A stretch of DNA of 64,000 nt from assembly GCF_029360775.1 (NCBI RefSeq), contig NZ_JARKMZ010000028.1:186001-250000 (forward strand), written 5' to 3'. The position numbers and the translations under genes are program-made. The notes beneath the pieces were generated by a model that was given only the letters and a program-made list of their open reading frames with translations, had not been told where the DNA came from and did not search any database. How positions within the stretch are numbered: the first letter of the stretch is position 1; each line of letters opens with the position of its first letter. This DNA is from Daejeonella sp. H1SJ63. GTDB taxonomy: Bacteria > Bacteroidota > Bacteroidia > Sphingobacteriales > Sphingobacteriaceae. This document shows, piece by piece, positions 1 through 8,990 of this stretch.

Positions 1-871
1 TTTCTTCTTCCAGTAATCTGTTTTTCAGGAACTCAAGCTCATCTGCACAGTGATCTAAGGCATATTGGATCAGGTATTTCAAAAGTTCTTCTGCCAGATC
101 CATATTGTCATTGAGGTCATAGAACGCCATTTCGGGTTCTATCATCCAAAATTCTGCAAGATGACGGGTAGTATTAGAGTTTTCGGCACGGAAAGTTGGC
201 CCGAAGGTATAAATATCTCCAAAAGCCATGGCTGCTAATTCTCCTTCCAGCTGACCTGAAACCGTTAGATTGGTGGCTCTGCCGAAAAAATCTTCTTTAT
301 AATTTATGCTCCCATCTTCATTTCTCGGGATGTTATCAGGGTCAATGGTAGATACCCTGAACATTTCACCCGCTCCTTCAGCATCTGATGCCGTAATAAT
401 TGGGGTATGCATGTACACAAAGCCCTTATCATTAAAAAACTTATGAACCGCATAGGCCAATGCATGGCGGATTTTGAAAACTGCGTTGAATGTATTGGTA
501 CGAAAACGCAGGTGTGCAATTTCGCGAAGAAATTCAAGACTATGCTTTTTAGGCTGCAAAGGAAACTTTTCAGCATCACTGTCGCCCAGTATCTCTAATT
601 CATTTACTTTAATCTCGATACGCTGACCCTTACCAAGTGATTCTACAACCTCTCCCTTAATGGATACTGCAGCACCGGTAGTCAGTCTTTTTAAAAGGCT
701 TTCATCAAAAGAATTAAAATCAACAACCGCCTGAATATTGTTAATGCTGGAACCATCATTTAATGCAATAAACTGGTTATTTCTGAAGGTTTTAACCCAG
801 CCCATCACAGTAACTTTCTTGCCGAAATCAGTTGTGTTTAATAAATCTTTAATTCGTGTACGCTTAGCCAT
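1..871 (-). CDS. asnS: Asparagine--tRNA ligase, 3' end cut by window edge
   Basis: Class II aminoacyl-tRNA synthetase that charges tRNA-Asn in the cytoplasm. The visible 290 residues start [11 protein letters not shown]. They contain the N-terminal OB-fold anticodon-binding domain (about residues 15-100) and the start of the catalytic domain, including motif 2 ([21 protein letters not shown] region, ending in the conserved E). Family members are about 465-480 residues, so roughly the last 180 lie beyond position 1. The ATG at 871 sits just downstream of a good TTG-N19-TATTTTTG promoter, which supports the start. The Asn rather than Asp assignment comes from overall similarity to bacterial AsnRS and is an inference from memory. 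Confidence 0.93.
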   Translation of the reverse strand, partial: MAKRTRIKDLLNTTDFGKKVTVMGWVKTFRNNQFIALNDGSSINNIQAVVDFNSFDESLLKRLTTGAAVSIKGEVVESLGKGQRIEIKVNELEILGDSDAEKFPLQPKKHSLEFLREIAHLRFRTNTFNAVFKIRHALAYAVHKFFNDKGFVYMHTPIITASDAEGAGEMFRVSTIDPDNIPRNEDGSINYKEDFFGRATNLTVSGQLEGELAAMAFGDIYTFGPTFRAENSNTTRHLAEFWMIEPEMAFYDLNDNMDLAEELLKYLIQYALDHCADELEFLKNRLLEEE

Positions 872-888
872 GATTTTTTTATGAGTTG

Positions 889-918
889 CAAAAATACAAA
901 TCGTTCCGTTAACCACAA
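889..918 (-). promoter_or_regulatory. Promoter of asnS
   Basis: On the minus strand a TTG (916-918) is followed after exactly 19 nt by TATTTTTG (889-896). This matches the Bacteroidota -33/-7 consensus TTG-N19-TAnnTTTG and lies 17 nt before the asnS ATG. Confidence 0.7.
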
Positions 919-939
919 GAAAGAAGCGATTCTCTGATG

Positions 940-1365
940 TTATTTGCAGTTATTTAAGTCGTTCAGGACCTGCTGGTCTGAATAGAACCCCTGCTTGTTA
1001 CCAAAGGAATTGGTGATGTAAACAATTACTTGTGCAATATCAATATCTGCGAGATTGGGATTAGCGGGCATATTCCCATCAAAGGGGACATTGTTGATCT
1101 GTATTGTTTCATTCTGACCATTTTTAATAATACAGGCCAGTTTGTTTTTATTTTGTTTGAGATAAAGGCTGTCGGTTAGTGGGGGATACAAAGTGCCAAG
1201 GCCCTTTCCATCTGCACCATGACAGCTTTGACAATTCTTTTCATAAATCCCCTTGCCATTGACATAGTATCTTTTATAATTTATTCCTTCTTCATTCTGA
1301 CAAGAATGGAAAACGGCTGAGATACTTAAAAGAAAAAGCAGGGTATATATGATTCTATTTCTCAT
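940..1365 (-). CDS. Cytochrome c lipoprotein
   Basis: Small periplasm-facing mono-haem cytochrome c of 141 residues. The haem site is C45-Q-S-C48-H49, and a Met in GNMPANP is the likely axial ligand. The N-terminus is a hydrophobic segment ending in the lipobox-like VFHSC with Cys22, so it is probably membrane-anchored by lipid. I chose the ATG at 1365 over the TTG at 1383 because it gives a normal lipoprotein signal. The gene overlaps the end of the SCO gene by 11 bp, so the two are translationally coupled. The likely role is electron transfer near the terminal oxidase, but no oxidase genes are visible here. Confidence 0.85.
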   Translation of the reverse strand: MRNRIIYTLLFLLSISAVFHSCQNEEGINYKRYYVNGKGIYEKNCQSCHGADGKGLGTLYPPLTDSLYLKQNKNKLACIIKNGQNETIQINNVPFDGNMPANPNLADIDIAQVIVYITNSFGNKQGFYSDQQVLNDLNNCK

Positions 1366-2005
1366 TGGCAGCTTCTTCTGCAAGTAATTTATCTATATCC
1401 AGCATCAGTTGTTTTACCTGGTTTTCTTTAGTTCCGTCATAAGCACCTCTTAAATGCTTCTTGGTATCAACCAGAATGAACCAGCCCTGGTGGACGAGCC
1501 CTTGCGGATCTGTACTGTCCTCAAATGCAGAAACCAGATAACTTTTTGCAGCTATCCCAAATATTGAATCTCTGCTGCCATGTACAAATTCCCACTGATT
1601 CCCTTCAACGCCAAGTTTGGTTGCATATTTTTTTAGTCGGGAAGGGAGGTCATATTTGATATCTATTGAGTGTGAAAGGAATTTAATTTTGGGATTTCCC
1701 TTGTACTTGTTATACACATTCAGCATGTTTCTGTGCATTACAGGGCAGATGGTTGTACAAGAAGTAAAAAAGAAATCGGATACATAAATTTTGCCATCAA
1801 AGTCCTTATCAGTTACTGCAATGCTATCCTGATTCAGATAACTGAATGGAGGGATAGTCTGATAGATTGTATCTACAACTGTTTTACCATTTACGTTTTT
1901 TTCAACAGGCTCCCGACTTCCTAAAATCGGGAGCCTGTCGTCAGATTTATTGGTACAAGACTGGATTAAAGCAGCTGCAATTGTAAAAAACAGAATTTTG
2001 TTCAT
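1355..2005 (-). CDS. SCO1/SenC-family copper chaperone lipoprotein
   Basis: Thioredoxin-fold protein of the SCO family, which delivers copper to the CuA site of cytochrome c oxidase or acts as a thiol-disulfide protein. The copper ligands are visible: C83-T-T-I-C87-P and His172 in GLVHQGW. A lipoprotein signal ends at LIQSC (Cys17), which places it on the periplasmic face. At 216 residues it has normal family length. It is first in a two-gene operon with the cytochrome c, fitting a role in respiratory copper/haem assembly. A TACATTTG box lies just upstream. Confidence 0.9.
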   Translation of the reverse strand: MNKILFFTIAAALIQSCTNKSDDRLPILGSREPVEKNVNGKTVVDTIYQTIPPFSYLNQDSIAVTDKDFDGKIYVSDFFFTSCTTICPVMHRNMLNVYNKYKGNPKIKFLSHSIDIKYDLPSRLKKYATKLGVEGNQWEFVHGSRDSIFGIAAKSYLVSAFEDSTDPQGLVHQGWFILVDTKKHLRGAYDGTKENQVKQLMLDIDKLLAEEAANEK

Positions 2006-2009
2006 AATG

Positions 2010-2017
2010 CAAATGTA
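2010..2017 (-). promoter_or_regulatory. -7 box of the SCO/cytochrome c operon
   Basis: TACATTTG on the minus strand, 5 nt from the SCO ATG (2005). It fits TAnnTTTG, but no good -33 TTG is seen. The spacing implies almost no leader. Confidence 0.5.
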
Positions 2018-2082
2018 CGCCGTTTTACATTGTTAAAGTGCTTTATGGTAGATATTTCGGGATGAAATATTTCAGATCCGGA

Positions 2083-3819
2083 TCAAACTTCCAGATCTTT
2101 CATGATATGATCTATTTTTTTGTCCAGATCCAAACTCACCTGATCAAATTTGTTTGTATCAGGAAGAGCTGTCTTTACACTACAGTAAAATTTAATCTTT
2201 GGCTCTGTTCCTGAAGGTCTGGCTGAAATGATGCAACCATCGGCAGTAATGAATTGTAATACATCTGATTTTGGATAGTTAAGCTTATCTGATTTGCCTG
2301 AGATAAGGTCAGTATTTTTACCTAACTCATAATCTTTCAAACGGATTACTTTGGAACCCCCAAGGCTTTCGGGGGTATTGGTCCTGAAGCGCTGCATCAT
2401 TGCCTTAATCTCTTCAGCTCCGGTTTTCCCCTTTTTGGTTATCGAAACTAACTTTTCTTTGTAGAATCCATATTCATGATACATATCCAGCATGGCCTGA
2501 TATAAACTGCTTCCCATGTCTTTATAATAGGCAGTCATTTCAGCAATGAATGCGCAAGAAATCACGGCATCTTTATCTCTTACCAGCTCACCAACAAGAT
2601 ATCCGTAGCTTTCTTCGCCACCTGCAATAAAGGTCTTTTTGCTCTGCAGCTCAGTGATAAGGGCTCCGATCCATTTGAATCCGGTAAGTGTTTCAAAGAA
2701 ACTTACATTTCTCTTCCTGGCAATATCTTCGATCAACTTGGTAGTTACCACAGTTGAAACGATATATTCATTCCCGGTCAGTTTCCCTTTCTGTTCCCAT
2801 GCACTAAGAAGATAATTGATAAGAAGTGATCCGGTCTGATTTCCGTTAAGAAGGATGAATTCACCCTTGTTATCTTTTACAGCTATTCCAACGCGATCAG
2901 CATCGGGGTCGGTAGCAAGAACCAGATCAGCATCAATTGCCCGGGCTTTTGTTAATGCCAGACTAAGGGCTTCCTGCTCTTCAGGATTGGGGTAGACAAC
3001 TGTCGGGAAGTTGCCATCCGGATTTGCCTGCTCTTCTACAATATTTACATTCCTGAATCCAAATCGTTCAAGTGCTGCCGGAACAAGTGTAATCCCGGTT
3101 CCATGAATTGGAGAGTAAACAATTTTCAGATCCTTCTGCCTTTGAATGGCTTCCGGAGATACTGAAAGCGCAGTGATTTTATCGAGGTACAAATTGTCCA
3201 GGCTTTCTGTAATCAGTTCAATGTTCTGGTCAACCCTTTCAAATTTGATAAATTCAACCCCTTTAATTGCAGAAACCTCATCCATCACCATTTTATCGTC
3301 AGGCGAAATGAACTGTCCTCCATCATTTCCGTATGCTTTATAACCATTGTATTCTTTGGGGTTATGAGAAGCGGTAATCATAACACCACTTTTACACCCT
3401 AATTCCCTGATGGCAAAAGAAAGCAGGGGAGTAGGCCTTAAGGCTTTGAAAAAATATACATGTATGCCGTTGGCAGAAAACACTTCAGCAGTGATTCCTG
3501 CAAAATAATCAGATTGATTTCTGCTATCATGAGCTACGGCTACTTTAATTTTTTCTCCCGGATATTTTTTTAACAGGAAGTTGGATAATCCCTGTGTTGC
3601 GGCCCCGATCGTGTATTTGTTGATGCGGTTTGTTCCGGGACCCATTGTTCCGCGAAGTCCACCGGTCCCGAATTCAAGATTTTTATAGAATGAATCAGTC
3701 AGCTCTATATATGCTTTCTCATCAAGCAAGGTCTTGATTTCTTTCTTGGTATCAATGTCATAGCTTCCCTGAAGCCAGGAATTAATCTTGTTTAAAACGG
3801 ATATTTCTAGGTCGTGCAT
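2083..3819 (-). CDS. Phospho-sugar mutase (phosphoglucomutase/phosphomannomutase)
   Basis: Alpha-D-phosphohexomutase of 578 residues that interconverts hexose 1- and 6-phosphates. The phosphoserine loop TASHNP carries catalytic Ser151. The metal loop DPDADRVG is near residue 310, the sugar-binding GGEESYG near 405, and the phosphate-binding RPSGTEP near 535. The length matches the PgcA-like glucose 1,6-bisphosphate-dependent group, so glucose-1-phosphate/glucose-6-phosphate is the likely substrate. Mannose or pentose specificity cannot be excluded. It appears to be a single-gene unit. Confidence 0.92.
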   Translation of the reverse strand: MHDLEISVLNKINSWLQGSYDIDTKKEIKTLLDEKAYIELTDSFYKNLEFGTGGLRGTMGPGTNRINKYTIGAATQGLSNFLLKKYPGEKIKVAVAHDSRNQSDYFAGITAEVFSANGIHVYFFKALRPTPLLSFAIRELGCKSGVMITASHNPKEYNGYKAYGNDGGQFISPDDKMVMDEVSAIKGVEFIKFERVDQNIELITESLDNLYLDKITALSVSPEAIQRQKDLKIVYSPIHGTGITLVPAALERFGFRNVNIVEEQANPDGNFPTVVYPNPEEQEALSLALTKARAIDADLVLATDPDADRVGIAVKDNKGEFILLNGNQTGSLLINYLLSAWEQKGKLTGNEYIVSTVVTTKLIEDIARKRNVSFFETLTGFKWIGALITELQSKKTFIAGGEESYGYLVGELVRDKDAVISCAFIAEMTAYYKDMGSSLYQAMLDMYHEYGFYKEKLVSITKKGKTGAEEIKAMMQRFRTNTPESLGGSKVIRLKDYELGKNTDLISGKSDKLNYPKSDVLQFITADGCIISARPSGTEPKIKFYCSVKTALPDTNKFDQVSLDLDKKIDHIMKDLEV

Positions 3820-3841
3820 TGTAAATTTTCAATTGTAATTT

Positions 3842-3856
3842 GTGTAAATATTACAC
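3842..3856. promoter_or_regulatory. Inverted repeat GTGTAA-ATA-TTACAC between pgm and aspartokinase
   Basis: A perfect 6-bp inverted repeat with a 3-nt spacer in the 169-bp divergent intergenic region. It lies 23 bp upstream of the mutase start and 133 bp upstream of the aspartokinase start. It resembles an operator for a dimeric regulator, but no regulator can be named. Confidence 0.3.
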
Positions 3857-3988
3857 CTGGGTAGAATTTTGACCGGAAATGCCAAATAAATTCTGCTGAG
3901 CATGAAAAATAGTGTGCTTTTTCCTATTTTTAGCATCTCATTGCACAAGTATAAAAATCATTTGCTGCAATCTAAAATTCAAGCCTAA

Positions 3989-5302
3989 ATGAAAGTATTA
4001 AAGTTCGGAGGAACTTCTGTAGGAAGTCCCGATCGCATCAAAAAGTTATTAGACATTATTAATCCTAAAAACAGACAGATTGTTGTTCTTTCTGCTGTTT
4101 CCGGTACTACAAACAGCCTTGTTGAAATTTCTCAGGCATATCTTGCAGGAGATAAATCCAGAGCGGCAGAATTAACTGCTGCGTTAAAGGCGAAGTATGA
4201 TATTTTTATCAAAGAACTTTTTTCAACTGAAGATGGTTTACAAAATGGTAAAGAACTGATCGATTATCACTTCAATCTGATCTCTTCATTCGCTAATGAA
4301 CATTTTACCCCGGTTGAAGAAAAGGTAATTCTTGCTCAGGGCGAATTGATATCCACGACTCTTTATCATATCTATCTGACAGAGATTGGCGTACCATCAA
4401 AGCTTCTTCCTGCTCTTGATTTCATGAAAATAGATGAAGACAATGAGCCAATTGTTGATTTTATAACAGAGCATCTGCAGCCGATGCTGGATAAATATCC
4501 TGAAGATACCTTGTTTATTACCCAGGGTTATATCTGCCGCAATTCATTTGGTGAGACCGATAACCTGCGCAGAGGAGGCAGTGATTATACAGCTTCATTA
4601 ATCGGAGCTGCTATACGCGCTGAAGAAGTTCAGATATGGACAGATATTGACGGTATGCACAATAATGATCCAAGGATTGTTAAGGGAACGAAGCCTATTG
4701 CACAATTATCATTTGATGAAGCTGCGGAGCTTGCATATTTCGGAGCAAAGATTCTGCATCCTCAGAGTGTTTTTCCTGCTCAGAAATACAAGGTTCCGGT
4801 TCGCCTTCTTAATACCATGGAGCCAACTGCTCCGGGAACCCTGATCACAAATGAGAGCGAACGTGGCAAGATTAAATCTATCGCTGCCAAAGACGGGATT
4901 ACTGCAATCAGAATACAATCCAGCAGAATGCTGCTTGCTTATGGGTTTTTAAGAAGAGTTTTTGAGGTATTTGAACGTTATAAAACTCCAATTGATATGA
5001 TAACTACCTCAGAGGTGGCGGTATCAGTAACGATTGATGATACCCGAAATTTGGGTGAAATCATAGAAGAGTTAAATAGTTTTGGTACCGTTGAGATTGA
5101 CCATGAACAAACAATAGTTTGTGTGGTTGGAGATTTTGCTGCAGATAAGCATGGCTTTGCTGCACGTGTACTCGAAGCCCTGAAGCATATTCCATTACGT
5201 ATGATTTCATATGGTGGTAGTAACTATAATATTTCACTTCTGTTGGGCGACAGTAATAAAGTTGAAGCACTCAGATCATTACACCATCGTTTATTTGAAT
5301 AA
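3989..5302 (+). CDS. lysC: Aspartate kinase
   Basis: Phosphorylates aspartate in the first step of lysine, threonine and methionine synthesis. The N-terminal kinase motif KFGGTSVGSP is at residues 5-14, and the RGGSDYTASLIGAA segment near residue 200 is diagnostic. The C-terminal part (about 300-437) has ACT-type regulatory sequence (VSVTIDD, VCVVGDF, ISYGGSNYNISLLL), implying feedback control by an amino acid. At 437 residues it is the monofunctional form without homoserine dehydrogenase. It lies 35 bp upstream of lysA on the same strand, so lysine is the probable pathway and effector, although the effector is inferred. Confidence 0.9.
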   Translation: MKVLKFGGTSVGSPDRIKKLLDIINPKNRQIVVLSAVSGTTNSLVEISQAYLAGDKSRAAELTAALKAKYDIFIKELFSTEDGLQNGKELIDYHFNLISSFANEHFTPVEEKVILAQGELISTTLYHIYLTEIGVPSKLLPALDFMKIDEDNEPIVDFITEHLQPMLDKYPEDTLFITQGYICRNSFGETDNLRRGGSDYTASLIGAAIRAEEVQIWTDIDGMHNNDPRIVKGTKPIAQLSFDEAAELAYFGAKILHPQSVFPAQKYKVPVRLLNTMEPTAPGTLITNESERGKIKSIAAKDGITAIRIQSSRMLLAYGFLRRVFEVFERYKTPIDMITTSEVAVSVTIDDTRNLGEIIEELNSFGTVEIDHEQTIVCVVGDFAADKHGFAARVLEALKHIPLRMISYGGSNYNISLLLGDSNKVEALRSLHHRLFE

Positions 5303-5309
5303 TACATTA

Positions 5310-5325
5310 ATCCGCTAAGGCGGAT
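5310..5325. repeat. Short hairpin ATCCGC-TAAG-GCGGAT between aspartokinase and lysA
   Basis: A perfect 6-bp GC-rich stem with a TAAG loop in the 35-bp gap between two co-directional lysine genes. No T-tract follows, so it is not a standard terminator. It could be a small dispersed palindrome or an mRNA-processing or attenuation element. Confidence 0.4.
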
Positions 5326-5337
5326 ATTCTAAAATAT

Positions 5338-6489
5338 ATGTTTAGCAGGAATACAATTGCACGTTTTCAAAATACTGAAACACCGTTTTACTATTATGAT
5401 CTGAACTTATTGAATGAGACTTTAAGCTCATGCAAAAAAGCTTCAGATCAATATGGTTTTCATGTTCATTATGCTTTGAAAGCAAATTTTAATCAGGAGG
5501 TACTGAAAGCCATAGAAAAAGTGGGCTTTGGTGCAGATTGCGTTAGTGGGAATGAGGTGAAGAAAGCAATTGAAATTGGTTTCGATCCGGGAAAGGTAGT
5601 TTTTGCAGGTGTTGGAAAATCTGATAAAGAAATCATTTCAGCCCTGAACAATGATATTTTTTGTTTTAATGTTGAATCAGTTCAGGAATTAGGCATCATC
5701 AATGAACTTGCTGCAGGATTAGGGAAGAGCGCCAGAGTTGCTATCCGTATCAATCCGAATGTAGATGCTCATACCCATAAGTATATTACTACCGGACTTG
5801 AGGAAAATAAATTCGGCATTAATCAATGGGAACTAAATTCCTGTGTTGAGGAATTAAAAAAGTGCCAGAACCTCGAACTGATAGGAATTCATTTTCACGT
5901 TGGTTCGCAAATAACCAATCTTGAAGTATTCAGAAGTCTTTGCCTCAAAGTAAATGAACTAAGTGCCTGGTTCGAAGATCATGGGTTTAATCTTCAGATA
6001 CTAAATGTAGGAGGAGGACTTGGAGTTGATTATCAAAACCCTGATGAGCATCCGATCACTGATTTTGAGGCCTATTTCAGCATCTTTGATAAATTTCTGG
6101 AACGCCGTCCGGGTCAGGAGGTGCATTTTGAGCTGGGAAGAGCCCTGGTAGCACAGTGCGGAAGTCTGATCAGCCGTATTCTCTATGTAAAAAATGGCCT
6201 CAAGAAGAATTTTCTGATTCTTGATGCCGGAATGACTGAATTGATGCGCCCTGCTTTGTATCAGGCATATCATAAAATTGAAAATATCAGTTCAGATTCT
6301 GGTCAGACAGTAAAATATGATGTTGTTGGACCGATTTGTGAAAGTACAGACTGTTTTGGTAAAGAGATCGAACTTCCTGATTCTAAAAGAGGCGATTTAA
6401 TAGCAATCAGAACGGCCGGTGCTTATGGAGAGGTAATGTCTTCGGGATATAACCTTCGGGAGAGAGTTCAATCAGTATATTCTGAATGA
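5338..6489 (+). CDS. lysA: Diaminopimelate decarboxylase
   Basis: PLP enzyme of fold type III that converts meso-diaminopimelate to lysine, the last step of the pathway. The PLP lysine is K48 in HYALKAN. Also visible are HFHVGSQ near 190, the phosphate-binding GGGLGVDY near 225, and CESTDCFG near the C-terminus, which supplies the cross-subunit Cys. The length of 383 is slightly short but normal for the Bacteroidota form. It follows aspartokinase, so the two form a lysine operon closed by a clear terminator. Confidence 0.93.
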   Translation: MFSRNTIARFQNTETPFYYYDLNLLNETLSSCKKASDQYGFHVHYALKANFNQEVLKAIEKVGFGADCVSGNEVKKAIEIGFDPGKVVFAGVGKSDKEIISALNNDIFCFNVESVQELGIINELAAGLGKSARVAIRINPNVDAHTHKYITTGLEENKFGINQWELNSCVEELKKCQNLELIGIHFHVGSQITNLEVFRSLCLKVNELSAWFEDHGFNLQILNVGGGLGVDYQNPDEHPITDFEAYFSIFDKFLERRPGQEVHFELGRALVAQCGSLISRILYVKNGLKKNFLILDAGMTELMRPALYQAYHKIENISSDSGQTVKYDVVGPICESTDCFGKEIELPDSKRGDLIAIRTAGAYGEVMSSGYNLRERVQSVYSE

Positions 6490-6514
6490 GTATTAATGAT
6501 TTTTCAAATAAATG

Positions 6515-6545
6515 AGGGAGCCTGATTATTGAGCTCCCTTTTTTG
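6515..6545 (+). terminator. Rho-independent terminator of the aspartokinase-lysA operon
   Basis: Stem AGGGAGC (6515-6521) pairs with GCTCCCT (6533-6539) and is followed by a run of T. It sits 26 bp after the lysA stop. Confidence 0.75.
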
Positions 6546-6608
6546 TTGGATTGTCAGGCTCGTACATCAGACGTTTAAGTCTTAAGTTTTTATATAAGTA
6601 GTTAGATT

Positions 6609-7829
6609 TCAGGCAAATGCACTCAACCCGGTAATGTCCAGTCCGGTGATCAGTAAGTGAATATCATGAGTGCCCTCATAAGTTACTACCGACTCCAGAT
6701 TCATCATATGACGCATGATTGGAAATTCGCCGGTAATGCCCATTCCTCCAAGCATCTGACGGGCTTCTCTTGCAACATTAAGAGCTGTTTCAACACTGTT
6801 TCTTTTTGCCATGGATATTTGTGCCGGGCTTGCACGATTTTCGTTTTTCAGAACCCCAAGTCTCCAGACAAGTAACTGTCCTTTGGTTATTTCAGTAAGC
6901 ATTTCGGCAAGTTTTTTTTGCTGTAGCTGAAATCCGGCAATAGGACGTCCAAACTGCATACGTTCCTTGGAGTAACGAAGTGCGGTATCATAGCAGTCCA
7001 TTGCAGCACCTAATGCACCCCATGCAATTCCATATCGGGCCTGATTCAGGCAGCCCAGCGGCCCTTTTATTCCCTTAACTCCGGGTAATAAATTAGCCTT
7101 GGGTACTTTTACGTTATTAAATACGAGTTCACCGGTGGCTGAAGCCCTTAGGCTCCATTTGTTGTGGATCTCGGGTGCACTGTATCCTTCCATGCTTTTT
7201 TCAAGGATAAGCCCCCTGATAATGCCTTCCTCATCTTTTGCCCATACAATAGCAATATCTGCAAAAGGAGCATTCGAAATCCACATTTTTGAGCCGTTAA
7301 GCAGATAGTGATCTCCCATATCTTTGATATTAGTGATCATACTTCCGGGGTCTGAACCATGGTTTGGTTCAGTTAAACCAAAGCAGCCCATATATTCACC
7401 CGAGGCCAGTTTCGGTAGATAATGTGCTTTTTGTTCTTCCGATCCGTATGCATAAATCGGATACATAACCAGAGAGCCCTGAACTGATGCAGCAGAGCGA
7501 ATGCCTGAATCGCCACGTTCAATTTCCTGCATGATAAGGCCATAGGAAATATAGTCGAGCCCTGCACCGCCATATTCGGCAGGAATTGTTGGTCCGAAAG
7601 CGCCAATTTCAGCCAGTCCCGGGATTAAATGATGAGGGAATTGTGATTTTTGGGCGCAGTCTTCAATAATCGGACTGAGCTCCTTTTTTACCCAGCTACG
7701 TACACTATCACGTACAAGTTTGTGTTCTTCACTCAATAATTCATCCAGAAGGTAATAATCCGGAGCTTCAAATTGGTCTTTTTTAGCCGACCTGTGAAAA
7801 TCTTCAGCACTTGTAGTTTGATATGGCAT
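6609..7829 (-). CDS. Acyl-CoA dehydrogenase, glutaryl-CoA dehydrogenase-like
   Basis: FAD-dependent acyl-CoA dehydrogenase of 406 residues. The FAD/substrate segment GCFGLTEPNHGSDPGSM and the C-terminal YEGTHDIH are visible, with Glu385 as the catalytic base placed as in glutaryl-CoA dehydrogenase. This suggests oxidation, possibly with decarboxylation, of glutaryl-CoA from lysine or tryptophan breakdown. The ATG at 7829 is preferred over an in-frame codon at 7907 because a TAGTTTTG promoter box lies between the two. The decarboxylating specificity is inferred from family resemblance only. Confidence 0.85.
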   Translation of the reverse strand: MPYQTTSAEDFHRSAKKDQFEAPDYYLLDELLSEEHKLVRDSVRSWVKKELSPIIEDCAQKSQFPHHLIPGLAEIGAFGPTIPAEYGGAGLDYISYGLIMQEIERGDSGIRSAASVQGSLVMYPIYAYGSEEQKAHYLPKLASGEYMGCFGLTEPNHGSDPGSMITNIKDMGDHYLLNGSKMWISNAPFADIAIVWAKDEEGIIRGLILEKSMEGYSAPEIHNKWSLRASATGELVFNNVKVPKANLLPGVKGIKGPLGCLNQARYGIAWGALGAAMDCYDTALRYSKERMQFGRPIAGFQLQQKKLAEMLTEITKGQLLVWRLGVLKNENRASPAQISMAKRNSVETALNVAREARQMLGGMGITGEFPIMRHMMNLESVVTYEGTHDIHLLITGLDITGLSAFA

Positions 7830-7844
7830 GGACACTCTTTTTTT

Positions 7845-7852
7845 CAAAACTA
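7845..7852 (-). promoter_or_regulatory. -7 box of the acyl-CoA dehydrogenase gene
   Basis: TAGTTTTG on the minus strand, 15 nt upstream of the ATG at 7829. Its position rules out the longer reading from 7907. Confidence 0.6.
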
Positions 7853-7986
7853 CTAAAATAGCTTTATATAAAATCCATTTGTTGATCTTCAAATGGCATG
7901 CAGTCATTTACCGATAAATTCCCTGTTTTAACCGAAACCTTAGTGCCGCCTGCCAAAAAGTTCTATAGTAACCCTTCATAAGCGTA

Positions 7987-7994
7987 TAAATTTG
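7987..7994 (+). promoter_or_regulatory. -7 box of the triple-repeat secreted protein gene
   Basis: TAAATTTG, a full match to TAnnTTTG, 19 nt before the ATG at 8014. Confidence 0.6.
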
Positions 7995-8013
7995 ATCAAC
8001 AAAAAATAAACAG

Positions 8014-8337
8014 ATGAAAACTTTGATAACATTAAGCGGATCATTAATTATAATGATGGCACTGAAGGCCAGTGCAGCTGATCATGAAAATCCTGTTAAG
8101 AGTGATAAACCTGCGACAGCAGTTACAGTTGCTCCTTTCATATGGGGTAATCCGGAAGAGATTGCACCCATTGAACTTAAAAATGTGAAAGCAAAATATG
8201 CCAGTGTACCTGTAGCTCCATTTTTTCCGGGCGATGCTAATGAAATTGCTCCATCAGATCTGATAACTGATGTACAGATTCCTTTAGCACCATTTGTTTG
8301 GGGAGATCCTGAAGAAGAAGCGCCACAAATAGAATAA
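8014..8337 (+). CDS. Secreted protein of unknown function with three APFxxG repeats
   Basis: I do not recognise this family. The 107-residue product begins with a signal peptide (about residues 1-21, ending in ASA). The mature part carries three copies of a 13-residue unit: APFIWGNPEEIAP (40-52), APFFPGDANEIAP (68-80) and APFVWGDPEEEAP (92-104). The pattern is APF..G...EIAP, with acidic and proline residues conserved and no cysteine. The spacing between units is 28 and 24 residues. The mature protein is acidic and probably extended. It has its own TAAATTTG promoter and is monocistronic. Confidence 0.75.
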   Translation: MKTLITLSGSLIIMMALKASAADHENPVKSDKPATAVTVAPFIWGNPEEIAPIELKNVKAKYASVPVAPFFPGDANEIAPSDLITDVQIPLAPFVWGDPEEEAPQIE

Positions 8338-8410
8338 CAGTAATTTAAAGGCCTTAATTTTCAACTACATGGATAGATAATCTACCCGTATAGTAAATTA
8401 TGCTCGGAGA

Positions 8411-8821
8411 TTAGGATGAAGTCCGTTCATATAACCAGCCAATCAGTGCTCCTGAACTTGCTCCAAGTATTGCCATGCAAATAGCGTCAATAAGGCTAAC
8501 CGGCAAATTATATAGATTGTACTGAGAATAGGATACAATGTTCATTCCCAGACTGAACAGAAAAAATATTAATGCTCCGGTCAATGCTCCTTTTACTCCC
8601 GACTTAATACCCGTAATCTGTATAATATAAGACATGGTAATGCCCCATATGATATTTCCGACTGCAATAGCCCAGATTTCCATAGGGTCTTTCATTAAAC
8701 CGGGATAGCTGGGAATATTGCTTGAAAAATATTCCATCATCAGAATACCATAGATCAAAAAGCCGGTCAGGAAGACAACTATGCCTCCGGCAAGACCGAT
8801 CAGTAAGGTTTTAATATTCAT
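8411..8821 (-). CDS. Small integral membrane protein, four predicted helices
   Basis: Unrecognised 136-residue inner-membrane protein. Hydrophobic stretches at about 5-27, 48-70, 78-97 and 107-130 suggest four transmembrane helices. Glycines are frequent inside the helices (GLAGGIVVFLTGF, GVKGALTGALIF, GASSGALIGW). No catalytic or metal-binding motif is visible. The gene stands alone between two small + strand genes, so the context gives no functional hint. Confidence 0.65.
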   Translation of the reverse strand: MNIKTLLIGLAGGIVVFLTGFLIYGILMMEYFSSNIPSYPGLMKDPMEIWAIAVGNIIWGITMSYIIQITGIKSGVKGALTGALIFFLFSLGMNIVSYSQYNLYNLPVSLIDAICMAILGASSGALIGWLYERTSS

Positions 8822-8978
8822 TTTGTTACAGGTTTTTTAATGAATTTAACCTTATTGTTTGATATTAGCAAGTATTTTTTATTAGAATGTGTTGAAAATG
8901 AAGCATATATGTTTCAGCTGTTAAATTCAGAAGATTACTTAAGAGTTTGAAACTATATTGTCAATTCAATTATATTAA

Positions 8979-8986
8979 TATCTTTA
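8979..8986 (+). promoter_or_regulatory. -7-like box directly before the DUF551-like gene
   Basis: TATCTTTA, one mismatch from TAnnTTTG, with a TTG (8958-8960) 18 nt upstream. Only 4 nt separate it from the ATG at 8991, implying a nearly leaderless mRNA. Confidence 0.45.
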
Positions 8987-8990
8987 TCAA

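Noticed and set aside
5310-5325. Terminator between aspartokinase and lysA
   Set aside because: No T-tract follows, and both genes belong to the same pathway on the same strand.
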